This document shows, one piece after another, positions 8,001-15,519 of a stretch of 64,000 nt of DNA; the stretch's first letter is position 1, and the number at the start of each line of letters is the position of its first letter. The translations under genes and the position numbers were made by a program. The stretch covers positions 1 through 64,000 of the forward strand of contig QHSP01000038.1 in the NCBI GenBank assembly GCA_003220495.1, written 5' to 3'. The notes beneath the pieces are model-generated. The model was not told where the DNA came from. It made no database searches and was given only the letters and a program-made list of their open reading frames with translations. This DNA is from Candidatus Rokuibacteriota bacterium (GTDB taxonomy: Bacteria; Methylomirabilota; Methylomirabilia; Rokubacteriales; CSP1-6).

Positions 8001-8773
8001 TCGCTCCGGATCTCTTCGACACCCACGCGCACCTGCACTTCCCGGAGTTCGCGAGCGATCTCGACGCCGTGCTCGAGCGCGCCCGCGCCGCGGGCGTGCG
8101 GCGGATCCTCACGATCGGGACGGACGTGCCGACCTCGCGCGCTGCGGCGGCATTGGCCTCCCGCGAGCCCGACGTCTGGGCGGCCGTCGGGATCCATCCG
8201 CACGAGGCCGCCGAGGCCGACGACACGGCCCTCGCGGAGATCGAACGACTCGCGAGCACGCCCAGGGTCGTCGCGATCGGCGAGACCGGCCTCGACCTGT
8301 TTCGCAACCTGGCACCGCGCGACGCCCAGGAGCGCGCGTTCCGGAGCCAGCTCGCGCTCGCGCGGCGGACCCGTAAGCCGGTGCTCGTCCATTGCCGCGA
8401 GGCTCACGAGGAGACCTTGAGCCTGATCGGCGAGGCGGACGTGCGCGAGACCGGCGGCATCATGCACTGCTTCTCCGGCGACGTCGGGATCGCGCGCCGC
8501 TGTCTCGATCTCGGGCTCCTGGTCTCGCTCGCGGGGCCCGTGACCTATCCGAAGCCGGGGGCGCTGCCCGAAGTGGCTCGATTCGTGCCCGGCGATCGCC
8601 TCGTCGTCGAGACCGATTGCCCGTTCCTTCCGCCGCAGCCCTACCGGGGCAAACGCAACGAGCCCGCCTATCTCGCGATCACGGCGGCGCGCGTCGCGGA
8701 GCTGCGCGGGGAGCCACTCACGGACCTGGCCGCGCGGATGTCCGAGAACGCCCGGGCGCTCCTGCGGCTGTGA
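7997..8773 (+). CDS. tatD: TatD family metal-dependent hydrolase (DNase)
   Basis: A 258-residue TIM-barrel metallohydrolase. The metal-binding DTHAHLHF lies at residues 8-15, the bridging Glu is in IGETGLD near residue 96, His ligands are in VHCREAHEE (about 131) and MHCFSGD (about 156), and the Asp is in VETDCPFLPPQPYRGKRNEP (about 206). Members act as 3'-5' exonucleases in DNA repair and degradation. GTG at 7997 overlaps the ACT gene stop. A tatD next to metG and tmk is a widespread neighbourhood. Confidence 0.93.
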   Translation: MIAPDLFDTHAHLHFPEFASDLDAVLERARAAGVRRILTIGTDVPTSRAAAALASREPDVWAAVGIHPHEAAEADDTALAEIERLASTPRVVAIGETGLDLFRNLAPRDAQERAFRSQLALARRTRKPVLVHCREAHEETLSLIGEADVRETGGIMHCFSGDVGIARRCLDLGLLVSLAGPVTYPKPGALPEVARFVPGDRLVVETDCPFLPPQPYRGKRNEPAYLAITAARVAELRGEPLTDLAARMSENARALLRL

Positions 8774-9708
8774 GTCGCGGCACCTCGCTGCGCGACGTCG
8801 CGTTCTATCTGCGAGGACGGCTCATCAGGCGCGTGACCCGGCTGGCCAGCGCGCGCGACCGCACGCCGCCGGTCGTACCGCTTCCGGTCGACGAGGTTAT
8901 TCGCGGGAGCCGCGCGCCGCAGGCGCTGGTGCGGCTGCTCGAGGGGCGGTCGAACGCGGACCGTGAGTCGGCGGTGGCGCGGTACCTGCGCGCCCGCGGG
9001 GTTCCGTTCGCGCTCCACCGCTTCGCGTCCAGCGAAGGCTCGGGCGAGAACTTCAGCGTCGAGCTCGGCAAGGGCGACCGCGTCCTGCTGCTCGCCGCCC
9101 ATCACGACGCGGTAGACGGCAGCCCCGGCGCCAACGACAACGCCGCCGCGGTCGGACTCTTGTTGAGCCTGATCGAGCGGCTCGCCGCCGCGCCCCCGAC
9201 GAAGCTCCGTCTGCGATTTCTCTTCACGGCGGCGGAGGAGCGGGGCTATCTCGGCGCCCGCCACTACGCGCGCGAGACGGACGTCGGGGCGCTCGCCGGC
9301 GTCCTGAGCCTCGAGCTGTGCGGCATCGGCGACAGCGTGGTCATCTGGGACGCGGCCGACGAGACGCCGTTTCTTCGGACGGTGAGCGCGGCGCTCGAGA
9401 GTATCGGGCTCGGGCGCGACCAGCGCTATCACGTCGTCGGCCGCATTCCGATGTTCGGGAGTGACCACCGCGCGTTCTCGCCGCTGGCCGTGCCGGCGTA
9501 CGGGTTCACCCTGGTGCCGTCGGCGAACGCGGAGGCGCTGCGGCAGTTCGTCTTCAGCCCGGTGCGGAGCGCCCTTCGTCACCTGATCCGGCGCCCCGTG
9601 CCGTTCGACACGTATCACACGCCGCGCGACCGCGGCAGCACCCTCGAGCCGGCGGCGCTCGCCCTCGCGCTCCGGGCGCTCGAGGCCGTTATTGCGGCAG
9701 TGGCGTAG
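8770..9708 (+). CDS. M28 family zinc peptidase
   Basis: A 312-residue protein starting at GTG 8770, overlapping the tatD stop. Metal and catalytic motifs of M28 aminopeptidases are present: AAHHDAVDGSPGANDNAAAV (His/Asp ligands), TAAEERGYLGARHYA (catalytic Glu and Glu ligand) and FGSDHRAFSPLAVPAYGF (late ligand region). No clear signal peptide is seen, so it may be cytoplasmic. The substrate cannot be predicted. The last 20 bases overlap the convergent DUF2007 gene. Confidence 0.85.
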   Translation: MSRGTSLRDVAFYLRGRLIRRVTRLASARDRTPPVVPLPVDEVIRGSRAPQALVRLLEGRSNADRESAVARYLRARGVPFALHRFASSEGSGENFSVELGKGDRVLLLAAHHDAVDGSPGANDNAAAVGLLLSLIERLAAAPPTKLRLRFLFTAAEERGYLGARHYARETDVGALAGVLSLELCGIGDSVVIWDAADETPFLRTVSAALESIGLGRDQRYHVVGRIPMFGSDHRAFSPLAVPAYGFTLVPSANAEALRQFVFSPVRSALRHLIRRPVPFDTYHTPRDRGSTLEPAALALALRALEAVIAAVA

Positions 9709-9985
9709 GCGGAGTCGAGGCGAGGCGGAAGAGCAGACGCCGGCTCAGCGCGGCCTCGCTCGCCGGGACGAGCACGACCACCTCGCCCTGACAGCCGACG
9801 CTGAACGGATAGACCGAGTGGGCCAGGCGTGACCGAAGCATGGTCGGGATGCCCTCGCTCTCGAAGAGCCCTTTGAGGACCAGCGCCTCGGCCTGATCGC
9901 ACCGGCGCACCTCGACCAGGCCGCGCTCGCCACCCGGGTCCCTCGGGAACTTCGGAAACGGGATCACCTTGCCGCGCATCGACAT
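9689..9985 (-). CDS. DUF2007-type small protein
   Basis: A 98-residue protein starting at the ATG of 9983-9985. The core EVRRCDQAEALVLKGLFESEGIPTMLRS ... GEVVVLVPASEAALSRRLL is the DUF2007 fold, described as a putative signal-transducing domain and often a small ferredoxin-like module. There is no signal peptide. A TATACT -10 box at 9993-9998 ends 7 bases before the start with no Shine-Dalgarno, so the mRNA is probably leaderless. Confidence 0.75.
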   Translation of the reverse strand: MSMRGKVIPFPKFPRDPGGERGLVEVRRCDQAEALVLKGLFESEGIPTMLRSRLAHSVYPFSVGCQGEVVVLVPASEAALSRRLLFRLASTPPTPLPQ

Positions 9986-9992
9986 GGCCGTG

Positions 9993-9998
9993 AGTATA
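9993..9998 (-). promoter_or_regulatory. -10 box of a predicted leaderless promoter (DUF2007 gene)
   Basis: TATACT on the minus strand, 7 bases from the ATG at 9985. The gap (CACGGCC) has no ribosome-binding site. Confidence 0.5.
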
Positions 9999-10044
9999 AT
10001 CCAAGCGCGAGACCTGTCTACAAGGGTCGCCCAGGGCGTGTCGG

Positions 10045-10073
10045 TTGACGTCGGCGGTGTGCCGGCCTAGCAT
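10045..10073 (+). promoter_or_regulatory. Sigma-70-like promoter ending 8 bases before a GTG start
   Basis: TTGACG at 10045-10050, a 17-base spacer, then TAGCAT at 10068-10073; the GTG at 10082 follows after GCCGTTCT. Both hexamers and the spacing are close to consensus, which makes this one of the two clearest leaderless promoters in the window. Confidence 0.65.
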
Positions 10074-10081
10074 GCCGTTCT

Positions 10082-10336
10082 GTGGCGGGCGTCGGCTCAG
10101 TCAAGGTTGCCTCGGTCCGCGCCCACGGAAAAGGAGCCGGGCGATGGACATGCAACGGCAAGGACCACGCCTTCGTCATCCTCGGCCGGCCCACGGGCAG
10201 CGTCGCCGGGGATTTCTCGAGCTGGGCCGACAAGTCCGTTGCCTGCGATCCCCTGCGTGGCGAGGCGGGGATCGCGACACAGCTCGCGGTGTGGTGGAAC
10301 TACAGCAAGTGCGCGAGCCTGTTCCGCAAGGAGTGA
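10082..10336 (+). CDS. Small protein of unknown function, 84 residues
   Basis: GTG at 10082 lies directly behind a strong promoter, which is the main reason to accept this short gene. The product has three Cys and a segment HAFVILGRPTGS ... WADKSVACDP that recalls the HxFVVIGR...W...AVVCDPW stretch seen in some bacterial effector-like or cysteine-protease-like proteins; this is a resemblance by eye only. No signal peptide. It ends 43 bases before the scramblase-like gene and could lead a three-gene unit with it and the rhomboid. Confidence 0.55.
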   Translation: MAGVGSVKVASVRAHGKGAGRWTCNGKDHAFVILGRPTGSVAGDFSSWADKSVACDPLRGEAGIATQLAVWWNYSKCASLFRKE

Positions 10337-10379
10337 GGTAGACGGAGCCAAGCGCGCCGGCCGCACGCCCGTCCACGCC

Positions 10380-11279
10380 GTGAGCCGGGCGAGCGTCGGT
10401 GTCGTCGTCACCTGCCCCTGCGGCGAGGTGTACGAGCTGCGGCCCGAATACGCGGGCCGCCTTCTCGAGTGCCCGTCGTGCCGCCGCCACCTGCGGGCGG
10501 GTCCCCCTCCGAACACGCCACGCCCCCCGATGCTCGGAGTCGACCGCGCGTTCGATCGCGATGTCTTCCTGCTACGCCAGCGCGTCTTCACGATCAGATC
10601 GAAGTACGAAGTGTGGGCGGAGGACGGCACGCCCATTCTCTACGTCGAGCGGCCGACGTACCCGGTCCGCACTCTCTTCGCCTATCTCGTCGCGGTCATC
10701 GTGACCCTGATTCTCATGCGCGGGTTGGTCGGAGACGTCGATCAGGACGGGAGCGGGCTGATCATCCTGCTCTCGGTGCCGGTGGCGGCCCTCGTGTTCC
10801 TGGGGATCTCGATGTCGTTGCGCCCGCGGCGTCACGTGACGGTCTACCGCGACGACTCGCGGCGCGAGACCTTGCTCCGGGTGATCCAGAATCAGCGCGT
10901 CGCGTTCCTGACCCGGACGTACACGGTCGTGACGGCGAGTGGCGAAACGCTCGCCGTGCTCCGGAAGACGTACCTGCACAACCTCGTTCGCAAGCGCTGG
11001 TACGTGACGGCGCCTGGGGGCGAGCCGCTCGCGATGGCGATCGAGGACTCCATCGTGCTGTCGCTGCTCCGGCGGGTCATCGGGCCCTTCCTCGGATTCC
11101 TCCGCACGAACTTCGTCCTGGTCCGCGGGCAGGACGCGGAGATCTTCGGCGAGTTCAACCGGAAGTTCACCTTGCTGGATCGCTACGTGCTCGACCTCTC
11201 GGCCGACACCGCGCGCGCCTTCGACCGGCGCGTCGCCGTGGCGCTCGGCGTCATGCTCGACACGGGCGAACGCCGCTGA
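10380..11279 (+). CDS. Zinc-ribbon plus scramblase-like (LURP1/Tubby-type) membrane protein
   Basis: 299 residues from GTG 10380, chosen because it directly precedes the zinc ribbon CPCGEVYELRPEYAGRLLECPSC. A hydrophobic hairpin follows (TLFAYLVAVIVTLILMRGL; GLIILLSVPVAALVFLGI), flanked by beta-rich segments FLLRQRVFTIRSKYEVWAEDG and RTYTVVTASGETLAVLRKTYL. The end, EFNRKFTLLDRYVLDLS ... FDRRVAVALGVMLD, is characteristic of scramblase / LURP-one-related domains. Members are of uncertain function in bacteria. The rhomboid gene starts one base after its stop. Confidence 0.7.
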   Translation: MSRASVGVVVTCPCGEVYELRPEYAGRLLECPSCRRHLRAGPPPNTPRPPMLGVDRAFDRDVFLLRQRVFTIRSKYEVWAEDGTPILYVERPTYPVRTLFAYLVAVIVTLILMRGLVGDVDQDGSGLIILLSVPVAALVFLGISMSLRPRRHVTVYRDDSRRETLLRVIQNQRVAFLTRTYTVVTASGETLAVLRKTYLHNLVRKRWYVTAPGGEPLAMAIEDSIVLSLLRRVIGPFLGFLRTNFVLVRGQDAEIFGEFNRKFTLLDRYVLDLSADTARAFDRRVAVALGVMLDTGERR

Positions 11280-11280
11280 C

Positions 11281-12024
11281 ATGAGCGCGATACCCGAGCC
11301 GGCGCTCCGCATCACGCCCGACATGCTCCTCTCGCGCAAGGTCGACCTCGAGCGGCGCATGGGGCGCCTCCCGCCGGTGACCCTCGTGATCCTGGCGCTG
11401 CTCGCCGCGATTTTCGTCGCAGAGGTCCGCACGGGCGCGCTCGACTCGCGCGCGTCGATCATCGCCATTGGAGCGCTTGCGCGCGAGCGCGTCGTGGCCG
11501 GCGAATACTGGCGCCTGCTGACGGCGCCGTGGCTCCACGGCGGCGCGGGTCACCTGGTCGGCAACGGGATCGCGCTCTACATCCTCGGCCTGGTGTGCGA
11601 GGCCGCGTTCGGCCGCGCCCAGTTCGTGGTGCTCTATGTGCTCAGCGGGCTGGCCGGCTCGATCGTGAGCGTGCTGATGGCCGAGGGGCCATCCGTCGGA
11701 GCCTCGGGGGCGATCTTCGGGCTGCAGGGCGCCGCGATCGTGCTCTTGCGGCGGGAGCGCGATCGCCTGCTCGTGCGCGACCGTCGCGTCGGCTTCGTGC
11801 TGCTGATCTGGGCGATCTATGCGATCGCGGGCGGCCTGACGAGGCCCTTCATCGACAACGGCGCTCACATCGGCGGCGCGCTGGGCGGCGTGCTCGTGGC
11901 GATGCGGTTGCACCCGGTCGTGCTCTCGCCGCTTCCGCCCGAGCGCGCGGTGGCGGTGCGCCGCTGGCTCTGGCTCGTTGTCGCGCTGCTCGTCTACGCG
12001 GTGGTGGGCTGGCTGCGGCGCTGA
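11281..12024 (+). CDS. Rhomboid family intramembrane serine protease
   Basis: A 247-residue polytopic protein. WLHGGAGHLVGNGIALYILG gives the conserved HxxxN-type segment, GASGAIFGLQG contains the nucleophile Ser (about residue 142), and DNGAHIGGALGG contains the catalytic His (about residue 197). Together they form the Ser-His dyad within TM4 and TM6. Substrates of bacterial rhomboids are mostly unknown. The ATG at 11281 follows the upstream stop by one base, so translation is probably coupled. Confidence 0.9.
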   Translation: MSAIPEPALRITPDMLLSRKVDLERRMGRLPPVTLVILALLAAIFVAEVRTGALDSRASIIAIGALARERVVAGEYWRLLTAPWLHGGAGHLVGNGIALYILGLVCEAAFGRAQFVVLYVLSGLAGSIVSVLMAEGPSVGASGAIFGLQGAAIVLLRRERDRLLVRDRRVGFVLLIWAIYAIAGGLTRPFIDNGAHIGGALGGVLVAMRLHPVVLSPLPPERAVAVRRWLWLVVALLVYAVVGWLRR

Positions 12025-12064
12025 GGAGCCGCGAGAGCTCGAAGACTAATCACGCCTTTTGAGA

Positions 12065-12070
12065 TAAGCT
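12065..12070 (+). promoter_or_regulatory. -10 box of a predicted leaderless promoter
   Basis: TAAGCT ends 7 bases before the ATG at 12078 (gap TCGCCTC, no Shine-Dalgarno). No recognisable -35. Confidence 0.4.
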
Positions 12071-12077
12071 TCGCCTC

Positions 12078-12503
12078 ATGCGAAGCCCCCTGCGCCCGCT
12101 GCCCGCGCCGGTCGAGCGCTGGACCACTGCGGCGCGCGCGCTGCGCTGGCTCGACGCTCTCGCGGCCTGGCTCGCCATCTGGGGCGTCCTGGCGATCGCC
12201 TTGCCGAGCGCGTCGGACGTGTCGCTTGCGGCCGTGTCGGCCCTCGTGGTCGTCCTCGGGGCGCTCGTCCGTCCACTCAGGGCCCGCTGGCGGCCGCTGA
12301 GCGGCGTCGTCGCGCTGATGCTCAGCTCTCGGCTCGCCCCGGGCGATCACGCCTGGTACGTGCGGCCGGGCCACGCCGAGCGGGTCCTCGTGACGGCGCG
12401 CCACCGGACACGCGTCGTGATCGTGCGCCTCGCTGACGAGGGCTCTGAGGGGCTTGGTGTGCGACGCACCCGCGTGCTGCTGGTGCCCGCCGACTTCGCC
12501 TGA
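12078..12503 (+). CDS. Hypothetical membrane protein, 141 residues
   Basis: A basic N-terminus is followed by two hydrophobic segments, LDALAAWLAIWGVLAIALPS and VSLAAVSALVVVLGALV, and a C-terminal soluble part with HAWYVRPGHAERVLVTARHRTRVVIVRLAD. I do not recognise the family. It has its own predicted leaderless start and is convergent with the S58 peptidase gene. Confidence 0.6.
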   Translation: MRSPLRPLPAPVERWTTAARALRWLDALAAWLAIWGVLAIALPSASDVSLAAVSALVVVLGALVRPLRARWRPLSGVVALMLSSRLAPGDHAWYVRPGHAERVLVTARHRTRVVIVRLADEGSEGLGVRRTRVLLVPADFA

Positions 12504-12517
12504 GAGCTCGCTCGGCA

Positions 12518-12537
12518 CGGGAGGTATCCGCCTCCCG
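12518..12537. terminator. Hairpin between convergent genes
   Basis: CGGGAGG (12518-12524), six-base loop, CCTCCCG (12531-12537). It lies 14 bases after the upstream stop and just before the end of the convergent S58 gene, so it could serve both. No T-run on either side. Confidence 0.45.
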
Positions 12538-12547
12538 GTGCGGATCG

Positions 12548-13498
12548 CTAGAGATCGCGCGCGGCCGGCAGGCCCGGCAACGACGTCGCCGCCCGGACCC
12601 CGCGGACGATCGCGTCGGCCACCGCCTCCGCCGCCGCGAGGCCCAGCCGCGTGATGTCGGCGGGCACGTCGCCGACGGAGAGTGCGAACAGCGTATCGCC
12701 GTCGAAGGCGGTGTGAGGCGGCGAGAGCGCGCGCGCGAAGCCGAGCATCGCGAGCGACGCGAGCTTCGCCGCTTCCGGCTTGCTCAGGCGAGCGTTGGTG
12801 GCGATCGCGCCGATTGTCGTGTGCTCGGGCGCCGCGAACCGCTCGAGCACGCGGCCGCCCGCCAAGGCCCTCGCCGAGTCGACGAGCCGGAGGCTGTCGG
12901 GCGCCTCGCGGGCGCCGGCGACGAGCGCTCCAGTGTTGGGATCCCGCACGTCGCCGACCGCGTTCACGACCACGACCGCACCCACCACGAGCTCGCCAAG
13001 CCGTCGCGAGGCGCTGCCGAGGCCGCCGCGCATCGCGCGCCCGATGCGGTGCACCTTGCCCACGCTCGCGCCCGTCCCCGCGCCGACGTTGCCCTCGGCG
13101 AACGGCCCGGCCGCGGCGCTGGCGGCGGCCTCCATGCCCATCTCGCGGGTCGGACGCGCGCGCCCGTCGCCCACGTTGAGATCGAAGATGAACGCGCCCG
13201 GGACGTGCGGCACCACGGTCGGGCCCGCCGCGAAGCCGTGACCGCGCGCCTCGAGCCAGCGCATCACGCCCCAGATCGATTCGCCGCCGAAGCGGCTGCC
13301 GCCGCCGAGAACGACGCCTTCCACGGTGGGAACGAGATGGCGGGGATCGAGGTAGTCGAGTCCGACGACGTCGTTCGCACCGCCGCGCAGCTCGACGCCG
13401 CCAACGGCGGGACGATCGCACAGCACCACGGTGACACCGGTGAGACCCGTGAGGTCGGTCGCGTGACCGACGCGAACCCCCGGAACGTCGGTGATCAG
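12548..13498 (-). CDS. P1/S58 family peptidase (DmpA/BapA type), probable CTG start
   Basis: An N-terminal nucleophile-type aminopeptidase fold: GGVELRGGANDVVGLDYLDP, GNVGAGTGASVGK, GAVVVVNAVGDV, the EHTTIGAIATNA segment that normally holds the self-cleavage/nucleophile region, and HTAFDGDTLFALSVG. The first ATG/GTG/TTG in frame is the GTG at 13429, but the conserved family opening ITDVPGVRVGHATDLTGLTG is encoded upstream of it. The only plausible start including it is the CTG at 13496-13498, which overlaps the upstream stop as CTGA, just as ATGA and GTGA overlaps do elsewhere here. From CTG the protein is 316 residues. Confidence 0.8.
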   Translation of the reverse strand: MITDVPGVRVGHATDLTGLTGVTVVLCDRPAVGGVELRGGANDVVGLDYLDPRHLVPTVEGVVLGGGSRFGGESIWGVMRWLEARGHGFAAGPTVVPHVPGAFIFDLNVGDGRARPTREMGMEAAASAAAGPFAEGNVGAGTGASVGKVHRIGRAMRGGLGSASRRLGELVVGAVVVVNAVGDVRDPNTGALVAGAREAPDSLRLVDSARALAGGRVLERFAAPEHTTIGAIATNARLSKPEAAKLASLAMLGFARALSPPHTAFDGDTLFALSVGDVPADITRLGLAAAEAVADAIVRGVRAATSLPGLPAARDL

Positions 13499-14544
13499 GG
13501 CTTGCGGCTCACGTCGGCGGCCCGGAGCCGCCCGGCGGCGACTTCAGCCGCCAGCTCGAGCGCGCGCTGCGCCAGCGCCCGCACGAGCGGGTGGTGCGCC
13601 AGCGAGAGCTGGCTCTCGGCGAAAACCGCCGCGGCGGCGGCCGCGATCGCGGCGTGCTCGCTCCGGTCGGTCGCGTCGAAGATCCAGGCCATCTCGGCGA
13701 AGCGGCGGCTCCAGCGGCGGCGTGCCTCGGGGGTGAACTCGCGCTCGATCACGCGCGCCAGGATCGCTTCCTGCCGCTCGGCCTTGATCTGATCGGAGAC
13801 CACGAGTCGGCTCTCGCGCGCTTCCTGAACCTCGAGGGCGTCGCTCTGAACCGTCTCCGGATCGAGGAACCAGCCGGCCATCTCGGGAAGGCCGAGGAGC
13901 TCGACCGAGCGGTCGGCGAGCGCCGGCCCGGCGGCCGGCACCGTCGGCGGCCCCGCCGGCGGCACCTCCGCGAAGAACGGCTGCCAGCGCCCGAACGTGG
14001 CCGGGGGTGAGGTCCCGCGCTCGCGATGGAGGACGAGTGCCTCGGCGACGAGGCCCAGGGCCCGCGCGGGATCCGTCTCGACCCACGGGAGCTTCTGTGC
14101 CGCGCGCAGCGAGGCCAGCTCCGCCTCGAGCCGGCGCTTGGTGATGTCGCCGCCGGCGACCTCGGTGATGCCGACCACGTCGTTGAGGATGAGCGAGCAG
14201 AGCGCTCCGCCCCCATAGGCGCCCTCGAACAGGATCCACGCGGCCCGCGACCCGCTGCCGTCGATGCCGGAGAGCCAGGCGCGTACGGCGTGCGGCGTAC
14301 CCCGTCGAACCACGGGCGCGGTCGGGGGCGCCGGAGCGGGTGCGACGCCGCGCTGCGAGAGCCGATAGAGGGCCCGCTTGGCCGCACGGCGCACCGCGCG
14401 GTCGGCGGTCTCGGCGAGGCCGCTCAGCGTCGGGAGGGCCCCGGCCCCGTGCTCGTTCGCGAACGCGCGCAGCTTCTCGTCGAGAACGGCCTCGGACAGG
14501 CCTTGTAACGACGCCGGGTCGAGGCTCGCCCCGGGATCGCTCAT
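13495..14544 (-). CDS. Hypothetical protein, 349 residues
   Basis: The ATG at 14542-14544 overlaps the upstream stop (ATGA). The product is helix-rich and soluble, with an N-terminal region that looks HEAT-like (LRAFANEHGAGALPTLSGLAE; DRAVRRAAKRALYRLSQRG), a Pro/Ala linker, and a larger domain containing RAAWILFEGAYGGGALCSLI and VVGITEVAGGDITKRRLE. I do not recognise the family. It sits in a three-gene run with another unknown and the S58 peptidase. Confidence 0.7.
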   Translation of the reverse strand: MSDPGASLDPASLQGLSEAVLDEKLRAFANEHGAGALPTLSGLAETADRAVRRAAKRALYRLSQRGVAPAPAPPTAPVVRRGTPHAVRAWLSGIDGSGSRAAWILFEGAYGGGALCSLILNDVVGITEVAGGDITKRRLEAELASLRAAQKLPWVETDPARALGLVAEALVLHRERGTSPPATFGRWQPFFAEVPPAGPPTVPAAGPALADRSVELLGLPEMAGWFLDPETVQSDALEVQEARESRLVVSDQIKAERQEAILARVIEREFTPEARRRWSRRFAEMAWIFDATDRSEHAAIAAAAAAVFAESQLSLAHHPLVRALAQRALELAAEVAAGRLRAADVSRKP

Positions 14545-15062
14545 CCGAATCTGAGCTGGAAGAACGGATGCGAGGGGTGGTCGAGGAAATGGACGCGGCG
14601 CGCGTAGTCCAGGGCGCCGGCATAAGCCTCGAACCGGTCCGCGAGACGGCGAAAGAGCGGGGCGGCAGCCGCCGCGCCGGCGTGCGAGGTCGCCCGGCCG
14701 TGCTCGGACACGAAATGATAGGCGCGCTTGCCCTGGCCGACGTAATACCCGACCGACGCGGTCCGCTCGACGCGCTCGCGGAAGATGCCGGTCATGAAGA
14801 GCGTGAAATCGCCGATGTGCTGGGACACCGTGACCTCGTGCTCGGGCTGGAAATAGGACCCGTCCCAGGCGGTACCGGCCTCGAGCAGCATGTCGACGAC
14901 GGTTTCGAGCCGAGGGATCGTCGTGCCGCGCGGATACAGGTTCTCGGTCCGCGCGAAGCGTGTCAGCAGATCGGCGAGATACGGTGAGGCCGGGTCGTTG
15001 CCGATGGCCAGGTCGTGGAAGCTCGCCCGAATCGCTCGATCGAAGAAGACGCGAAGCTCCAC
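14541..15062 (-). CDS. Hypothetical protein, 173 residues
   Basis: GTG start at 15060-15062. The product is soluble with aromatic and His-rich stretches (FTLFMTGIFRERVER; YYVGQGKRAYHFVSEHG; HFLDHPSHPFFQLRFG) and no Cys. No known family comes to mind. A TATCAT box at 15070-15075 ends 7 bases before the start, so it is predicted to be leaderless and transcribed divergently from the gene at 15108. Confidence 0.7.
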   Translation of the reverse strand: MELRVFFDRAIRASFHDLAIGNDPASPYLADLLTRFARTENLYPRGTTIPRLETVVDMLLEAGTAWDGSYFQPEHEVTVSQHIGDFTLFMTGIFRERVERTASVGYYVGQGKRAYHFVSEHGRATSHAGAAAAAPLFRRLADRFEAYAGALDYARRVHFLDHPSHPFFQLRFG

Positions 15063-15069
15063 ACCCGGG

Positions 15070-15099
15070 ATGATAGCAAATTCCGAATTTTGCTAGAAT
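15070..15099. promoter_or_regulatory. Divergent leaderless promoters around an inverted repeat
   Basis: Minus-strand TATCAT (15070-15075) is 7 bases from the GTG at 15062; plus-strand TAGAAT (15094-15099) is 8 bases from the GTG at 15108. Between them TAGCAAA (15074-15080) and TTTGCTA (15089-15095) form an inverted repeat that touches both -10 boxes, an arrangement expected of a shared operator. The whole intergenic gap is 45 bases. Confidence 0.5.
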
Positions 15100-15107
15100 C
15101 CGAGCCC

Positions 15108-15410
15108 GTGGCGGACCGGCCCAACGCACGAATCCCCTGGATCATCGTCGCCGCGAGCATTGTCCTTCTCTTGCTCGTTCTCTACGTCCTCTTCGTCGGC
15201 TACCTGCCGTCCAAGCAGCGCGTCGCCGGCCTCGAGGCGGAGCTGAAGAACCTCTACAAGCGGGAGGCGGAGCTCCAGACGAGAATCGCACAGCAGGACC
15301 AGCGGTCCGCGCTCCGGGAGCGCCAGCTCACCACCGAGCGCGACACGCTGATCCGGCGCCTGGAGGAGCTCGAGAGGCTCCTCGCCGCCGCGCGTGCCCA
15401 GCGGAACTGA
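15108..15410 (+). CDS. Membrane-anchored coiled-coil protein, 100 residues
   Basis: GTG start behind a -10 box 8 bases away. One transmembrane segment (IPWIIVAASIVLLLLVLYVLF, given here as residues about 9-29) is followed by a charged coiled coil with heptad-like spacing (QRVAGLEAELKNLYKREAEL; LTTERDTLIRRLEELERLLA). The short N-terminus implies an N-in, C-out single-pass topology similar to FtsB- or FtsL-like scaffolds, but no specific family match is claimed. Confidence 0.65.
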   Translation: MADRPNARIPWIIVAASIVLLLLVLYVLFVGYLPSKQRVAGLEAELKNLYKREAELQTRIAQQDQRSALRERQLTTERDTLIRRLEELERLLAAARAQRN

Positions 15411-15466
15411 GCTGGATAGGACTCAAGGCCCGGTCCTGTAGTACTTTTCGGAAGCCCCGCCGATCG

Positions 15467-15475
15467 TGCTATGGT
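15467..15475 (+). promoter_or_regulatory. Extended -10 element before the Gly-Lys repeat gene
   Basis: TGCTATGGT, identical to the tmk element at 2043-2051. Initiation near 15483 would give a leader of about 37 bases with AGGAGGGG at 15508-15515. Confidence 0.45.
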
Positions 15476-15519
15476 GCGGCCCGCGAGAATGCAGTTCGAC
15501 CACAGCCAGGAGGGGAACG

